NCBI GenBank assembly: GCA_963734275.1
Contig: CAVTGO010000007.1
Span: forward strand, 170,444-234,443
Length of the DNA: 64,000 nt
Direction: 5' to 3'
Source: CAVTGO01 sp963734275
GTDB lineage: Bacteria; Actinomycetota; UBA4738; HRBIN12
Position numbers and translations under genes: made by a program. A model generated the notes under the pieces. It was not told where the DNA came from. It did no database searches and was given only the letters and a program-made list of their open reading frames with translations. Positions 1-8,149 of the stretch are shown here, one piece after another (the stretch's first letter is position 1; every line of letters starts with the position of its first letter).

Positions 1-402
1 TTGGGGGACCAACCGCTCGACCAGGAGCTCGGTGCCCTCGGCGGACCACCCGAGCGGCGACGCGGCGTCGGACGTCAGCTGCACCCGCTCGCTGTTTCCA
101 GGCGCGGTCGGGTCGACGCCCCAGATGCCGCGCTGATCCCCGTACACGATCCAGCCGGCGACCGGCTCGAAGATCCCGAGGTCCACGGTGGGCTCCTCCG
201 GAGGAACGGCCGGCAGGGGGGTGGACCGGATCGCGTGGAGGCCCCACCAGCCGACCGCGAGGGCGACCAGCAGGCCGACCGCCCCGGCGCGGATCCGCTG
301 GTCGCGAAGCTTCCGGTCGCGCTGGAGCGCGAGTCGCTCGAACGATCCCTCCGGCAGGCGGAAGTGCTCGGCGGCGCGCTCGAGATCTCGCTGCTCGATC
401 AC
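1..402 (-). CDS. Membrane-anchored beta-propeller protein, putative anti-sigma partner (partial)
   Basis: GTG start at 402 overlaps the stop of the upstream ECF sigma gene (GTGA, 402-399); the gene runs off the window, leaving 134 codons. The N-terminus is a short charged cytoplasmic segment (LPEGSFERL, then RDRKLRDQRI), one transmembrane helix (about residues 40-58), a Pro/Glu linker, then the first strands of a propeller (WIVYGDQRGIWGVD). The N-terminal motif recurs in the propeller genes ending at 8150 and 55944. Overlap with the sigma gene suggests a membrane-bound regulator of that sigma factor; this is inference, since no classical zinc anti-sigma domain is visible. Confidence 0.75.
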   Translation of the reverse strand, partial: MIEQRDLERAAEHFRLPEGSFERLALQRDRKLRDQRIRAGAVGLLVALAVGWWGLHAIRSTPLPAVPPEEPTVDLGIFEPVAGWIVYGDQRGIWGVDPTAPGNSERVQLTSDAASPLGWSAEGTELLVERLVPQ

Positions 403-929
403 GAAGACTCCTCCGAGTAGGCCCGAGCGCCGGCACGGGCTCGGGTGGCATGCGCGCGGACGGTGGCGGCCTTCACACCCAGGAGGCGACCGGCCTCCTC
501 GGACGAGTATCCGAACATCGTGGTCAGGACGATCGAGGCGCGCTCGGCGCGGCTGAGCGGCCGGAGGATCCGGACGACCTCGTCACGATCCTCGACGGCC
601 GCGAGGTCGTCGACGCCGGGCGCGAGTGTCATGCGCTTGCGCAGCGCCACGGACGCTCGGCGGTACCGGCTGCGGAAGCCGTTCATCGCGGTCCGGAACA
701 GGAACCCCGTGGGGTCGTCCATCCCGCTGACGCGGTCCCACCGCTCCCAGAGCTTCAGGTACGCGTCCTGCACGATCTCCTCCGCCTCGTGGCGGTTCCC
801 CGTCACGAGGCAGAGCGCGCCGAACAGGCGCTGGTGCGTCTGCTCGAAGAACGCCTCGAAGCTCGTGTGGGCCTCGGCCACCTCGTGCCCTTCGCCCTGG
901 GCGGCTACCTGCCCGATCGGGATCGCCAT
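399..929 (-). CDS. ECF RNA polymerase sigma factor
   Basis: 176 aa with sigma region 2 (FFEQTHQRLFGAL, then HEAEEIVQDAYLKLWERWD) and region 4 (LSRAERASIVL, GYSSEEAGRLLGVKAATVRAH). It directs RNA polymerase to a small extracytoplasmic-stress regulon. Its stop overlaps the start of the propeller gene by 4 bp, so the two are co-translated. It closely resembles the sigma factors at 9411-9947 and 57230-57820 (shared RHEAEE, QDA, WERWD, DPTGYLYRTAMN-like blocks), pointing to paralogous expansion. ATG at 929 was taken as start; no strong Shine-Dalgarno is obvious. Confidence 0.9.
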   Translation of the reverse strand: MAIPIGQVAAQGEGHEVAEAHTSFEAFFEQTHQRLFGALCLVTGNRHEAEEIVQDAYLKLWERWDRVSGMDDPTGFLFRTAMNGFRSRYRRASVALRKRMTLAPGVDDLAAVEDRDEVVRILRPLSRAERASIVLTTMFGYSSEEAGRLLGVKAATVRAHATRARAGARAYSEESS

Positions 930-1035
930 CGTGCGCCATGAACGCTCGAGGGGCCAGTTCCGCTGTGGCGCTCCTAGGGCATGTTGACCTCGAGGGAGTC
1001 GACGATCGGCGTGGCGGCCTCGCTGGAAGCGAGTC

Positions 1036-1517
1036 TCACGGGCCCGGGCGCTCCAGGCGGTCGACGAACCCGCGCAGGAGGAACAGGCTCACGTCGTCCT
1101 TCGTGTGCTCCTCGACGTGGAACGGCGTATCCATCAGCTTGAGCAGCGCGAGCAGCGACAGGAAGAAGAACGAGATGAATCCCACGACGATGACGGCCTC
1201 GTAGGTCGGCTGGTACTTCATGAACAGCATCACCGTGATGATGATGCCAACGATCGTCTCGACAGCAGGAACGCGGACGGGATGGACTCCGTGCGGTGGA
1301 CGTGGTACGTGTGTAGGGTGCTTCGGCGGAGTGTGCCCTGCTCGTTCCGCAGGCGCGACGTGTGGGTCGCCGGCACGCCGAGCGCGTCCATCTCGAGGAA
1401 CGTCTCGTTCAGGTCGTCGATCGCGACGATGACGACGAGCACGAGGAGGATCGTTCGGCCCGCGACGCGCGCCCGGAGGAAGGCGCGTCGGAGCATCGTC
1501 GTCTGCGTCGTGGCCAC
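1036..1517 (-). CDS. Small membrane protein, function unknown (one frameshift)
   Basis: Two overlapping reading frames join into one membrane protein of about 160 aa. The N-terminal frame starts at GTG 1517 or ATG 1496 (MLRRAFLRARVAGRTILLVL) with a first hydrophobic helix; the C-terminal frame carries two more helices (VETIVGIIITVMLF and a segment around VVGFISFFFLSLLALL) and a charged tail ending at 1036. The switch lies near 1268, where one G seems to be missing in the coding sense (TCGAG for TCGGAG). I do not recognise the family. Neighbours are a sigma operon and a divergent acetyltransferase, which gives no functional hint. Confidence 0.5.
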
Positions 1518-1580
1518 GGGCCCGCTTCGTATCGGCCGTTGCCCTCCCCATGCGCGTCCGCGGCGGGTAGCGTGTTCGGC

Positions 1581-2567
1581 GTGCGCTCCCCGAACGATCT
1601 GCCCGAGGGCTGGACGGTCCGCGAGCCGGTGCCGGAGGACGCCGAGGCGATCGCGCGCCTGACGAACGAGGCAACGATCGCCGAGACCGGCGTCCCGTTC
1701 GCCACCGCCGCAGACGTGCGGGACGAGCTCACCCGGCCCGACCGCGGTCCGCTGTCCGGCACCCTCGTGTTCGACGGCGACGGTTCGCCGATCGGCTACA
1801 CGCAGGTCCGCGAGGCCTCGGACGAGGTCGTGCACCTGTTCGTCTTCACCCATCCGAGCGTCTGGGGACGAGGGCTCAGTACCTGGCTGATCCGCAGGGA
1901 CGAGGCGCGCGTCGCCGAGCGCTGGCCCGGCGGCGTCCCCGTCCGGCTCTCCAGCTACGGGGGGAACGAGGCGGCGGTCCGGCTCTTCGCGGCGCTCGGG
2001 TACGAGCGCGTTCGGACCTTCTGGTCGATGGAGATCTCGCTCGAGGAACCGCCACCCCCGCCCGTCATCGACGAGGGGATCTCGATCCGCACGTTCGAGC
2101 GCGAGCAGGACGAGCATGCGGTGCACGCGGCGTTCGCGGAGGCGTTCGAGGATCACTGGGGGAGCGCCTACTCCTCGTTCGAGCGGTGGGTCCACCAGGA
2201 GATCGAGGGCGAGGGCTCGCGGTTCGATCCCACGCTGTGGTTCGTCGCGCTCGAGGGCGCCGAGGTCGTCGGCGCGGCGACGTGCTCATCCGGTTGGGCG
2301 TCGGATGAGGGGGCCGCGCAGGTCGGGATGCTCGGCGTCCGGCGCCCGTGGCGCCGGCGGGGGATCGCGCTCGCACTGCTGCACACAGCCTTCGGCGAGT
2401 TCCACCGGCGTGGGATCCCCCGGGCGCAGCTCGGCGTGGACTCCGCGAACCCCACGGGCGCGACGCGCCTGTACGAGCGCGCGGGCATGCATCCGATCCG
2501 CAGCTGGGAGATCTGGGAGAAGCGTGTCGCCGCCGCGGATGGCGAGCGCGATCCGGCCGGGACGTGA
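1581..2567 (+). CDS. Tandem GNAT N-acetyltransferase (MshD-like architecture)
   Basis: 328 aa with two GNAT folds in series. The first has VFTHPSVWGRGLSTWLI as its acetyl-CoA loop and ends around residue 155; the second has GVRRPWRRRGIALALLHTAF and the terminal NPTGATRLYERAGM block. Mycothiol synthase MshD has the same two-domain layout, but the substrate cannot be read from sequence. GTG 1581 was chosen because a TAGCGT -10-like box ends 7 nt upstream, fitting the leaderless pattern of the window; GTG 1572 is an in-frame alternative. Two paralogs occur at 12458 and 28126. Confidence 0.85.
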   Translation: MRSPNDLPEGWTVREPVPEDAEAIARLTNEATIAETGVPFATAADVRDELTRPDRGPLSGTLVFDGDGSPIGYTQVREASDEVVHLFVFTHPSVWGRGLSTWLIRRDEARVAERWPGGVPVRLSSYGGNEAAVRLFAALGYERVRTFWSMEISLEEPPPPPVIDEGISIRTFEREQDEHAVHAAFAEAFEDHWGSAYSSFERWVHQEIEGEGSRFDPTLWFVALEGAEVVGAATCSSGWASDEGAAQVGMLGVRRPWRRRGIALALLHTAFGEFHRRGIPRAQLGVDSANPTGATRLYERAGMHPIRSWEIWEKRVAAADGERDPAGT

Positions 2568-2588
2568 GCGTTCGGCGGATCCGGACGC

Positions 2589-3223
2589 TCAGGGGCGCTC
2601 CCAAGCCTGGACCTCGGATGTGTCGGCGGTGCGTGGGGCCCCGCTGCCGTCGGCGTGGACGACCAGCCACCGATCGACCTTGACATCGACATCGTCCGAG
2701 AACGCGATCTCGGTGCCATCGGGAGACCAGACGGGCGGTTGCCAATCCTCGATGCAGCATCCGCCGGCGAAGAGGCGGGTCGGGTTCGAGCCATCGGCGT
2801 CGATCACCACAGCTCGAGCGAGAATTGCCCGCGGGTGAAGCCGGCCTTCGCGGGGTCGAGATGTAGGCGAGGTGCGAGCCGTCGGGGGACCACGCGGGCG
2901 CTGCAGGCCCTGGGGCGACGCTTGGTCGACGAGGACCCGGGTACCCGACCCGTCGGCGTTCGCCAACACGATCTGGCTCCGGTCGTCGATGAAGGTGTCG
3001 ATCACCAAGCGGGATCCGTCGGGGGACCAGGCGAGAGAGACGGCATCGCCCGCGTCTGGGGTTGTTCATCGACGAGACGTTCGACCACCGTTCCCACACG
3101 CGCAGGAACACCTCCTGCACGATGTCCTCGGCCGCCTGGGAGTCTGCCGGTGACCATCCACAGCAGGCGGAGCAGGCGCTCCCGTCAGTCCGAGAGCAGG
3201 GCGTCGACCGGCGGTTCGGCCAT
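2589..3223 (-). pseudogene. Chimeric remnant: ECF sigma N-terminus fused to propeller C-terminus
   Basis: Reading from ATG 3223, the first codons meet an in-frame TGA, then resume as sigma region 2 (RERLLRLLWMVTG, frameshift, then DSQAAEDIVQEVFLRVWERW and SNVSSMNNP). Within a few codons the sequence changes to propeller blades (SLAWSPDGSRLVIDTF, AWSPDGSHLAYIS, VWSPDGTEIAFSDD) with further frame changes near 2905 and 2840, ending at 2589. Sigma region 4 and the membrane anchor of the propeller protein are absent. This is what an internal deletion across a sigma/propeller gene pair would leave, followed by decay. Confidence 0.75.
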
Positions 3224-3258
3224 CGGCCTGGCCTACCTCGAGCGGCCGACGACGCTCG

Positions 3259-3753
3259 TCAGTCTGCGATCGCGGCGTTCACCAGGGATCCGGCCACCGG
3301 GCTGATGTCGACCACCCGATTGCTCAGCACGACGACCACTGCCCCATGCTCCAGCAGGCACCCCGCCAAGGACACGTATCCCTCGTGCTCGCCGCCATGC
3401 CCCACGGTCCCCGGGGATCCGGCTCGTACAGCCCCAGTCCGTACCCGTCATGCATGGTCGTCATCTCGGTCAGCGAGGCTTCGGAGACGATCTCGCCAGC
3501 GCAGAAGGCTCGCCACCAACGCGCCAGGGAAGCGGAGTCCGACGCCATCGAAGCCGCCGGTCCGTCGGACGTCAACATCGGCGAACGCCTCGGTCGGGAA
3601 CGCCTCTGCCTGCTCGCCCCGCGAGGGCGATGCAACCGGTGTCACCGATGGCTCGACCGACGCCGGCGTCTCCGATCCGCTCGGGGTCGCCGGCGTGCAT
3701 CCTGCGAGCGTGACGACGGCGGCGATCGCGAACCGGCGGGCGTGATCCGTCAC
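3259..3753 (-). pseudogene. Serine beta-lactamase/hydrolase-like lipoprotein remnant
   Basis: GTG 3753 overlaps the stop of the propeller gene (GTGA) and opens a lipoprotein signal peptide (lipobox LAGC). About 40 residues later the frame changes into the C-terminal part of a class C beta-lactamase-like serine hydrolase (SASLARWWRAF, EIVSEASLTEMTT, GYGLGLYE), shifts again, and ends with VGHGGEHEGY and VVVLSNRV. The HGG motif of the third conserved box is present; the regions that should carry SxxK and YxN are missing. This was evidently the third gene of the sigma/propeller operon and has lost its catalytic core. Confidence 0.7.
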
Positions 3754-4979
3754 CCGGTACCGCCGAAGGGATCCCTGTAGGTGACGGGGTAGGCGTTCCA
3801 CCAGTCACACGACCAGCAGAACGAACCGCCGTTCCAGCTCGCGTACGTGCGCTCGTCGATGGACTCGGCATCGCCCGAACCGTCGGCCTCGATCACGAAG
3901 GCGCGGTCCGACGGATAGGTCACGGGATTCTCGCGACCCGGCTCGACCGAGAGCGCGACCTGCGACCCATCAGGCGACCACACGGGGTTGGTCGCGCCAC
4001 CGTCGATCGGGAGCGACGCGACGAGCGATGCGGTGGAGCCGTCGGCGGGAGCCACGAAGACGGCGCCGTGGTCTCCAGTGAAGACCATCCGCGTCCCGTC
4101 GGGCGACCAGGCGAATCCGGACACGTTCTCGTCCTCGGCGAGCACCTCGATATCCGAGCCGTCGGCATCGAGGACGAACAGGCGCCCGTCGCCCGGTTCC
4201 ACGTCGTTGTAGATGGCAAGTCGGGAACCGTCCGGCGACCACGCGATCGCCTCGGCCGAGTCGAAAGCCCCAGCGGGCAGCTGCACCAACCGAGTACGCC
4301 CGCTGGTGCGCGCGTCGATGTCGATCGAGTAGATCGTGCCGTCCCAGCCCCCGAACACGACCCTCGTCCCGTCGGGAGACCACGCGGGCGTCGCGGATAG
4401 ATCCGCGACGGTCGACGAGAGCTCGGTCACGAGACCCGTCGACGGGTCGATGACCGAGAGCGTGGAACCGCGCCACACGAGGAGCTCGGCGCCCGTGGAC
4501 GACCAGATCCAGAGGTCCGGCCTGTCGACGACCCTCCGAGGCTCGAGCGTCGCATCGACGACCGAGAGCGACCCCGACGTCTCGAAGGCGACCCACCGCC
4601 GGTCGGCCGACCACACGGCTCTGTATACGTCATGGAGGTCCTCGACGAGGACGCGCTCCTCGCCGGTCTCGGGGTTCACGGCGACGAGGTCGCCGGGTGC
4701 CTCGTCCGGTGTTCCCGTGAACCGCAGCACTTCGACGTCGCCACGGACGATCGCACCGGTCGGCGTCGGGTGAACCGCGGGGATCGGCGCGCTCCGGATC
4801 GCATCGAGGCCCGCGAACGTCGTCACGGCGATCGCCGCCGTCGCGACCGTGGCCACGGCGCCGTTCGCGAGGAGCCGTCGCCGGGCCCGCCGCGCGGCCT
4901 TCGGCGCATCGACCACGATCGTGGGGACGGTGTTCGCACGGCGGTGGAGCATCTCGCGGACGTCGTGCTCGTCGATCAT
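3750..4979 (-). CDS. Membrane-anchored WD40/TolB-like propeller protein, putative anti-sigma factor
   Basis: 409 aa. ATG 4979 overlaps the sigma stop (ATGA, 4979-4976). Residues 1-45 are cytoplasmic and basic (KAARRARRRL), a transmembrane helix spans about 46-65, and the rest is a beta-propeller with repeated WSPDG blades (AWSPDGTRVVFGG, AWSPDGSRLAIYN, AWSPDGTRMVFTG, VWSPDGSQVALSV). The C-terminus has a Cys/Trp-rich patch (FCWSCDWWN). It probably senses an extracytoplasmic signal and restrains the adjacent sigma factor, by position and topology only. Its N-terminus differs from the other three propeller anchors, matching its different sigma type. Confidence 0.8.
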   Translation of the reverse strand: MIDEHDVREMLHRRANTVPTIVVDAPKAARRARRRLLANGAVATVATAAIAVTTFAGLDAIRSAPIPAVHPTPTGAIVRGDVEVLRFTGTPDEAPGDLVAVNPETGEERVLVEDLHDVYRAVWSADRRWVAFETSGSLSVVDATLEPRRVVDRPDLWIWSSTGAELLVWRGSTLSVIDPSTGLVTELSSTVADLSATPAWSPDGTRVVFGGWDGTIYSIDIDARTSGRTRLVQLPAGAFDSAEAIAWSPDGSRLAIYNDVEPGDGRLFVLDADGSDIEVLAEDENVSGFAWSPDGTRMVFTGDHGAVFVAPADGSTASLVASLPIDGGATNPVWSPDGSQVALSVEPGRENPVTYPSDRAFVIEADGSGDAESIDERTYASWNGGSFCWSCDWWNAYPVTYRDPFGGTG

Positions 4980-5536
4980 CGGGTCATCCCTTCGAGTTCG
5001 CCGCGGAGCGTCTTCATGCCCCGCGAGACGAGGGAGCGGACGGTCCCCGGCGAACACCGCAGGATCTCGGCCGCCTGGACATCCGAGAGGTCCTCGTAGA
5101 AGCGCAAGACCATCGCGGCGCGCTGGCGTTCGGGCAGGCGCAGGAGGGCCTGGTGCATCGTCTCGTCCAGATCCTCGTTGGGGTTGGGATGGACCGCGGG
5201 GGCGGTTGTGAGCCGCTCGAGGTAGGCGCGCTCGACCCTTCGATGGCGGAAATGACTGGTCGCGAGGTTGACGATCGTCCGGCGGAGGTAGGCGCCGAAG
5301 GCGCCCGGATCGCGAAGGTGCCGCAGCCTGCCGACGAGCCGCACGAAGGCCTCCTGGACGAGGTCCTCGGCCAGGGCTCGGTCGCCCGTCAACAGGAACG
5401 CGAGCTGGATGCCCTCAGGCGCGTGCCGGACGTAGAGGTCGCCGAGCGTGTTGCGCTCGAGCGAGGCCTCCTGGACCATGGCGACCGGCATCATGTCGCG
5501 TTCTTCCCTCACGGGATAGAGACGCATGGCTGCCAT
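4976..5536 (-). CDS. ECF sigma factor, SigE/SigM-like
   Basis: Up to 186 aa; region 2 (LAFLLTGDRALAEDLVQEAFVRLV), RRTIVNL, and region 4 (LLRLPERQRAAMVLRFYEDLSDVQAAEILRC split by its usual turn, then PGTVRSLVSRGMKTLR). The true start may be the internal ATG near 5494. This is the SigE/SigM-like type, distinct from the three RHEAEE-type sigma factors of the window. It is translationally coupled to the propeller gene downstream and was once followed by the serine-hydrolase remnant. Confidence 0.9.
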   Translation of the reverse strand: MAAMRLYPVREERDMMPVAMVQEASLERNTLGDLYVRHAPEGIQLAFLLTGDRALAEDLVQEAFVRLVGRLRHLRDPGAFGAYLRRTIVNLATSHFRHRRVERAYLERLTTAPAVHPNPNEDLDETMHQALLRLPERQRAAMVLRFYEDLSDVQAAEILRCSPGTVRSLVSRGMKTLRGELEGMTR

Positions 5537-5601
5537 CGAAACGCTGCACGCCGCGAGATGGTCCTCGCGCTCGCGGCGGCATACCGTTCAGCCCATCCAA
5601 C

Positions 5602-5643
5602 CTACGGATCAGAAGGTTGGGGTTCGACTCCCTCCGTGGCGCG
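5602..5643 (+). other. 3' fragment of a tRNA-Arg(ACG) gene, possible attachment-site scar
   Basis: The stretch begins with a perfect anticodon loop CTACGGA (5602-5608), continues with the 3' anticodon stem TCAGA, a variable loop, the T arm with TTCGACT, and an acceptor-like end CCGTGGCGC. The 5' half expected upstream (acceptor, D arm, TCTGA stem) is absent. The T stem is one G short and the acceptor has an extra base, so it is not a functional tRNA. Identity starting in the anticodon loop and reaching the 3' end is the usual footprint left by tRNA-targeting integrases. Confidence 0.55.
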
Positions 5644-6636
5644 CTACGGCTCCGGGGTCGACAAGACGACGGGATAGATCCGATGCGATCCTTCGATCCC
5701 CTTCAACTCCACCACGCGAGCCTGGCCGAACGCGAACTCGCCGGTCTGAGCGACGAGCTGATGGACGAGGGACGAGACGACGATCTCGCCGCCGGCAGCG
5801 GTAGAGGCGATCCGAGCCGCGTAGCTGACGGCGTGACCGAAGAAGTCGTCCGCTTCACGGATCGTCTCGCCGACGTGGATGCCGATGCGGATCTGGATCG
5901 GCGAGCCTGGATCTCGAAACCGGGCGGTGACCGCCCGTTCGATCGCCTCGGCGCAGTTCAACGCGCGCCGCGATGAAGAGAACGCCAGCATGAAGCCGTC
6001 ACCCTGATTCTTGACGACCGTTCCACCGAAGTCGGCGGTGACGACCTTCACCACGTCGTTGTGCGCGCGCAGGACCTCCAACCAACGTTGATCGCCGAGG
6101 AATTCGTTGAGACGTGTCGAGTCTTCGATGTCCGTGAACGCGATCGTCACGGTGCCATCCGGCGCGGACGTTGCCGACAGGTCGGGCCGAGTCGTGCTGA
6201 CCGACTCGGCGATCTGATCGACGGACGTCGTAAGGAGGAGGCCGTGCTCTTCGTTGGTCGTCGGCACCGAGCTGTGGAACTGCACCAGTTTCCACTCGCC
6301 GTGCTCCAGATGCAGCACGCACGTTAACCGGAACTGCGTGGGGCCGAGCGGTGACTGGAACTCCGCTCGGGCCGCGGCCCACCCGGCGCTTCCTTCCGTC
6401 ATCGCGTAGACGCCGTCGGTCAATCGCCACGGGTATCCACCGCCCATCTCCCGCATCTGCTGTGTCCAGACGATCGCGGCCACCTCACCGTCCCGCCACC
6501 ATTCCGTCGGGTCGGAGCCGAACCGCTCGAATCCAGGCTGCCGTGAGATCCGGTTGCTGACGGCCTGCTCATCGCCGTCGCGAAGGGCCTCGAAGAACCG
6601 GGTGACGACTCGGCGAAGCTCGTCGGAGGGTTCCAC
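5644..6636 (-). CDS. Class III adenylate/guanylate cyclase with N-terminal SnoaL-like domain
   Basis: 330 aa. Residues 1-130 resemble the SnoaL/NTF2-like fold (RRVVTRFFEALRDGDEQAV, then ..GEWKLVQFHSSV); residues about 160-330 are a class III cyclase catalytic domain with FTDIEDSTRL and NQGDGFMLAF carrying the two metal-binding aspartates, and the GIHVGE and YAARIA blocks. It likely makes cAMP or cGMP, possibly under control of a ligand bound by the N-terminal domain. GTG 6636 is preferred: a GACACT box ends 6 nt upstream, whereas the longer reading starts with low-complexity Arg-rich sequence. No partner gene is adjacent. Confidence 0.85.
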   Translation of the reverse strand: MEPSDELRRVVTRFFEALRDGDEQAVSNRISRQPGFERFGSDPTEWWRDGEVAAIVWTQQMREMGGGYPWRLTDGVYAMTEGSAGWAAARAEFQSPLGPTQFRLTCVLHLEHGEWKLVQFHSSVPTTNEEHGLLLTTSVDQIAESVSTTRPDLSATSAPDGTVTIAFTDIEDSTRLNEFLGDQRWLEVLRAHNDVVKVVTADFGGTVVKNQGDGFMLAFSSSRRALNCAEAIERAVTARFRDPGSPIQIRIGIHVGETIREADDFFGHAVSYAARIASTAAGGEIVVSSLVHQLVAQTGEFAFGQARVVELKGIEGSHRIYPVVLSTPEP

Positions 6637-6922
6637 GGCGCAAGTGTCGTGTCTTCTCCGCCGCGCTGCAAGGCGATGACGAAGGCGCTCGCGGACGGCT
6701 GAGGCTTCACACGCGCCGGCCGGGTCCCGCACTGACGTGGTTGATGGCACAGCGTCGTATCGATCCTCTCGACCGATCGATCCTTGGCCCTCGAGACAAC
6801 CGCGAGGCGGGTCGGCGCTCGCCTTCGTGAGCTGACGCTGCGGGCGATGGCTCTCCTAGCGCGGCCCCCCAGTCCGGTCGGCTGCCCAAGATCCCCGACC
6901 TCGTGACGTTGCGGCCGGAGCT

Positions 6923-8077
6923 CTACGGGGTCCAGGCGTACTGCTCGTACTCGGCCGTCTGGTGCGTGAGCTGCTGGAGGCCGCTCCCATCCAGGTTCGC
7001 GATCCACAGGTCCGTCTGGGAGATGTCCTGCCCCGAGATACGGGTCGGGTCTGCGAGCGAGCCTCGGATGAACAGCAACCGCGTCGCGTCCGGTGACCAC
7101 ACCGGGCCGTACGAGAACGATCCGTCGGCCGAGTCGGTTACGGCGATAAGCCCGCTGCCATCGGCATGCATGACGAACACGTCGGTGAAGTCACCGACCC
7201 GCATCGCGAAAGCGATCCATTCACCGTCTGGGGACCATTGTGCGCTGAACAGGACGTCGTTGGACCAGGGGCTGATGCGATGAGCCTTCTCCCCCGGTTC
7301 CACGACGAAGACGGCGCGTGGCGATTCCTTCCAGAAGGAGCCTGAGGATGCGACGAACGTCACCCTCCGGTGATCGGGCGACCAGCTCGCCGAGGGCCCG
7401 ACCGTCGGCAGTCCTGTCGTGGTGCCGGGCGGGTTGAGCTGGAGCAGGCGCCCTCCGTCCGTTTGGACTGAGTAAAGGTTCATCGGCGCTGACTCGCTGC
7501 CGCGTGATTTCACCGGTCGGAAGAAGAGGATCCTCGTTCCGTCCGGCGAGAACGCGACCGGCCGGTCCGGCCGCTCACCGCTTCGCGTCACGCGCACCAG
7601 ATCTTCGCCCTCTGGGGTGAAGGTGTAGATGCCGTTGCGCGCGGTTTCAGCGGTGTAGTCCTCGAACCCTTGTGCGGCGATCCGTTCTCCATCGGGCGAC
7701 CATGGTCCGGGGCCGAGGTTCAGGGTGCTGTCGGCGATCTCAAGCACGGTGTAGTCGGAGCCATCCACGCCCAACACCGCGGGAAGCAGCCACGGGTTCT
7801 CGTCTCCGAAGACGGGGACCGCGAGGCGGGTTCCGTCCGGTGAGGCATGCGGACAGCAGGAGGGGACCAGCTGCGCCTCTTGCGACCCGTCGGGACTCAT
7901 CGCGAAGGTCACGTCGATCTGGCTGCTCGGATCCTGCCGGGTGAACACGATCCGCCCGGGGGACGACGCAGCCGAACTCGTCGCGTCGCCGGTCGACCCT
8001 CGGTCCGTTCCTTCCTCCGATGTGCACCCCGCCAGCAAGATCAGACTGGCGGCCAACGAGATTGCGATCCGCTTCAT
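6923..8077 (-). CDS. TolB-like beta-propeller lipoprotein
   Basis: 384 aa. ATG 8077 follows a Shine-Dalgarno (GGGAGG) and opens a lipoprotein signal peptide (ISLAASLILLAGC). The mature part is a propeller with repeated SPDG blades (WSPDGERIAAQ, FSPDGTRILFF, WSPDGEWIAFA, WSPDATRLLFI). It aligns along its whole length with the propeller of the gene just upstream (shared TRQDP, RILF-RPVK, LNPP-TTTG, TFVAS), so the two are a tandem duplication; this copy has a lipid anchor instead of the cytoplasmic segment and helix. A CC pair occurs in blade 1 (SCCPHASPDG). Likely extracytoplasmic. Confidence 0.85.
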   Translation of the reverse strand: MKRIAISLAASLILLAGCTSEEGTDRGSTGDATSSAASSPGRIVFTRQDPSSQIDVTFAMSPDGSQEAQLVPSCCPHASPDGTRLAVPVFGDENPWLLPAVLGVDGSDYTVLEIADSTLNLGPGPWSPDGERIAAQGFEDYTAETARNGIYTFTPEGEDLVRVTRSGERPDRPVAFSPDGTRILFFRPVKSRGSESAPMNLYSVQTDGGRLLQLNPPGTTTGLPTVGPSASWSPDHRRVTFVASSGSFWKESPRAVFVVEPGEKAHRISPWSNDVLFSAQWSPDGEWIAFAMRVGDFTDVFVMHADGSGLIAVTDSADGSFSYGPVWSPDATRLLFIRGSLADPTRISGQDISQTDLWIANLDGSGLQQLTHQTAEYEQYAWTP

Positions 8078-8149
8078 CCCGGCCTCCCTTTGTGAACTCC
8101 AGGGAGGAGAAGTCATGACAGTGCGCAGCGTTTAGTCTTTGGCGCCGCA

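Noticed and set aside
5153..5677. 174-codon plus-strand frame over the sigma factor gene
   Set aside because: Antisense shadow of a sigma factor with complete regions 2 and 4; its end merely crosses the tRNA fragment.
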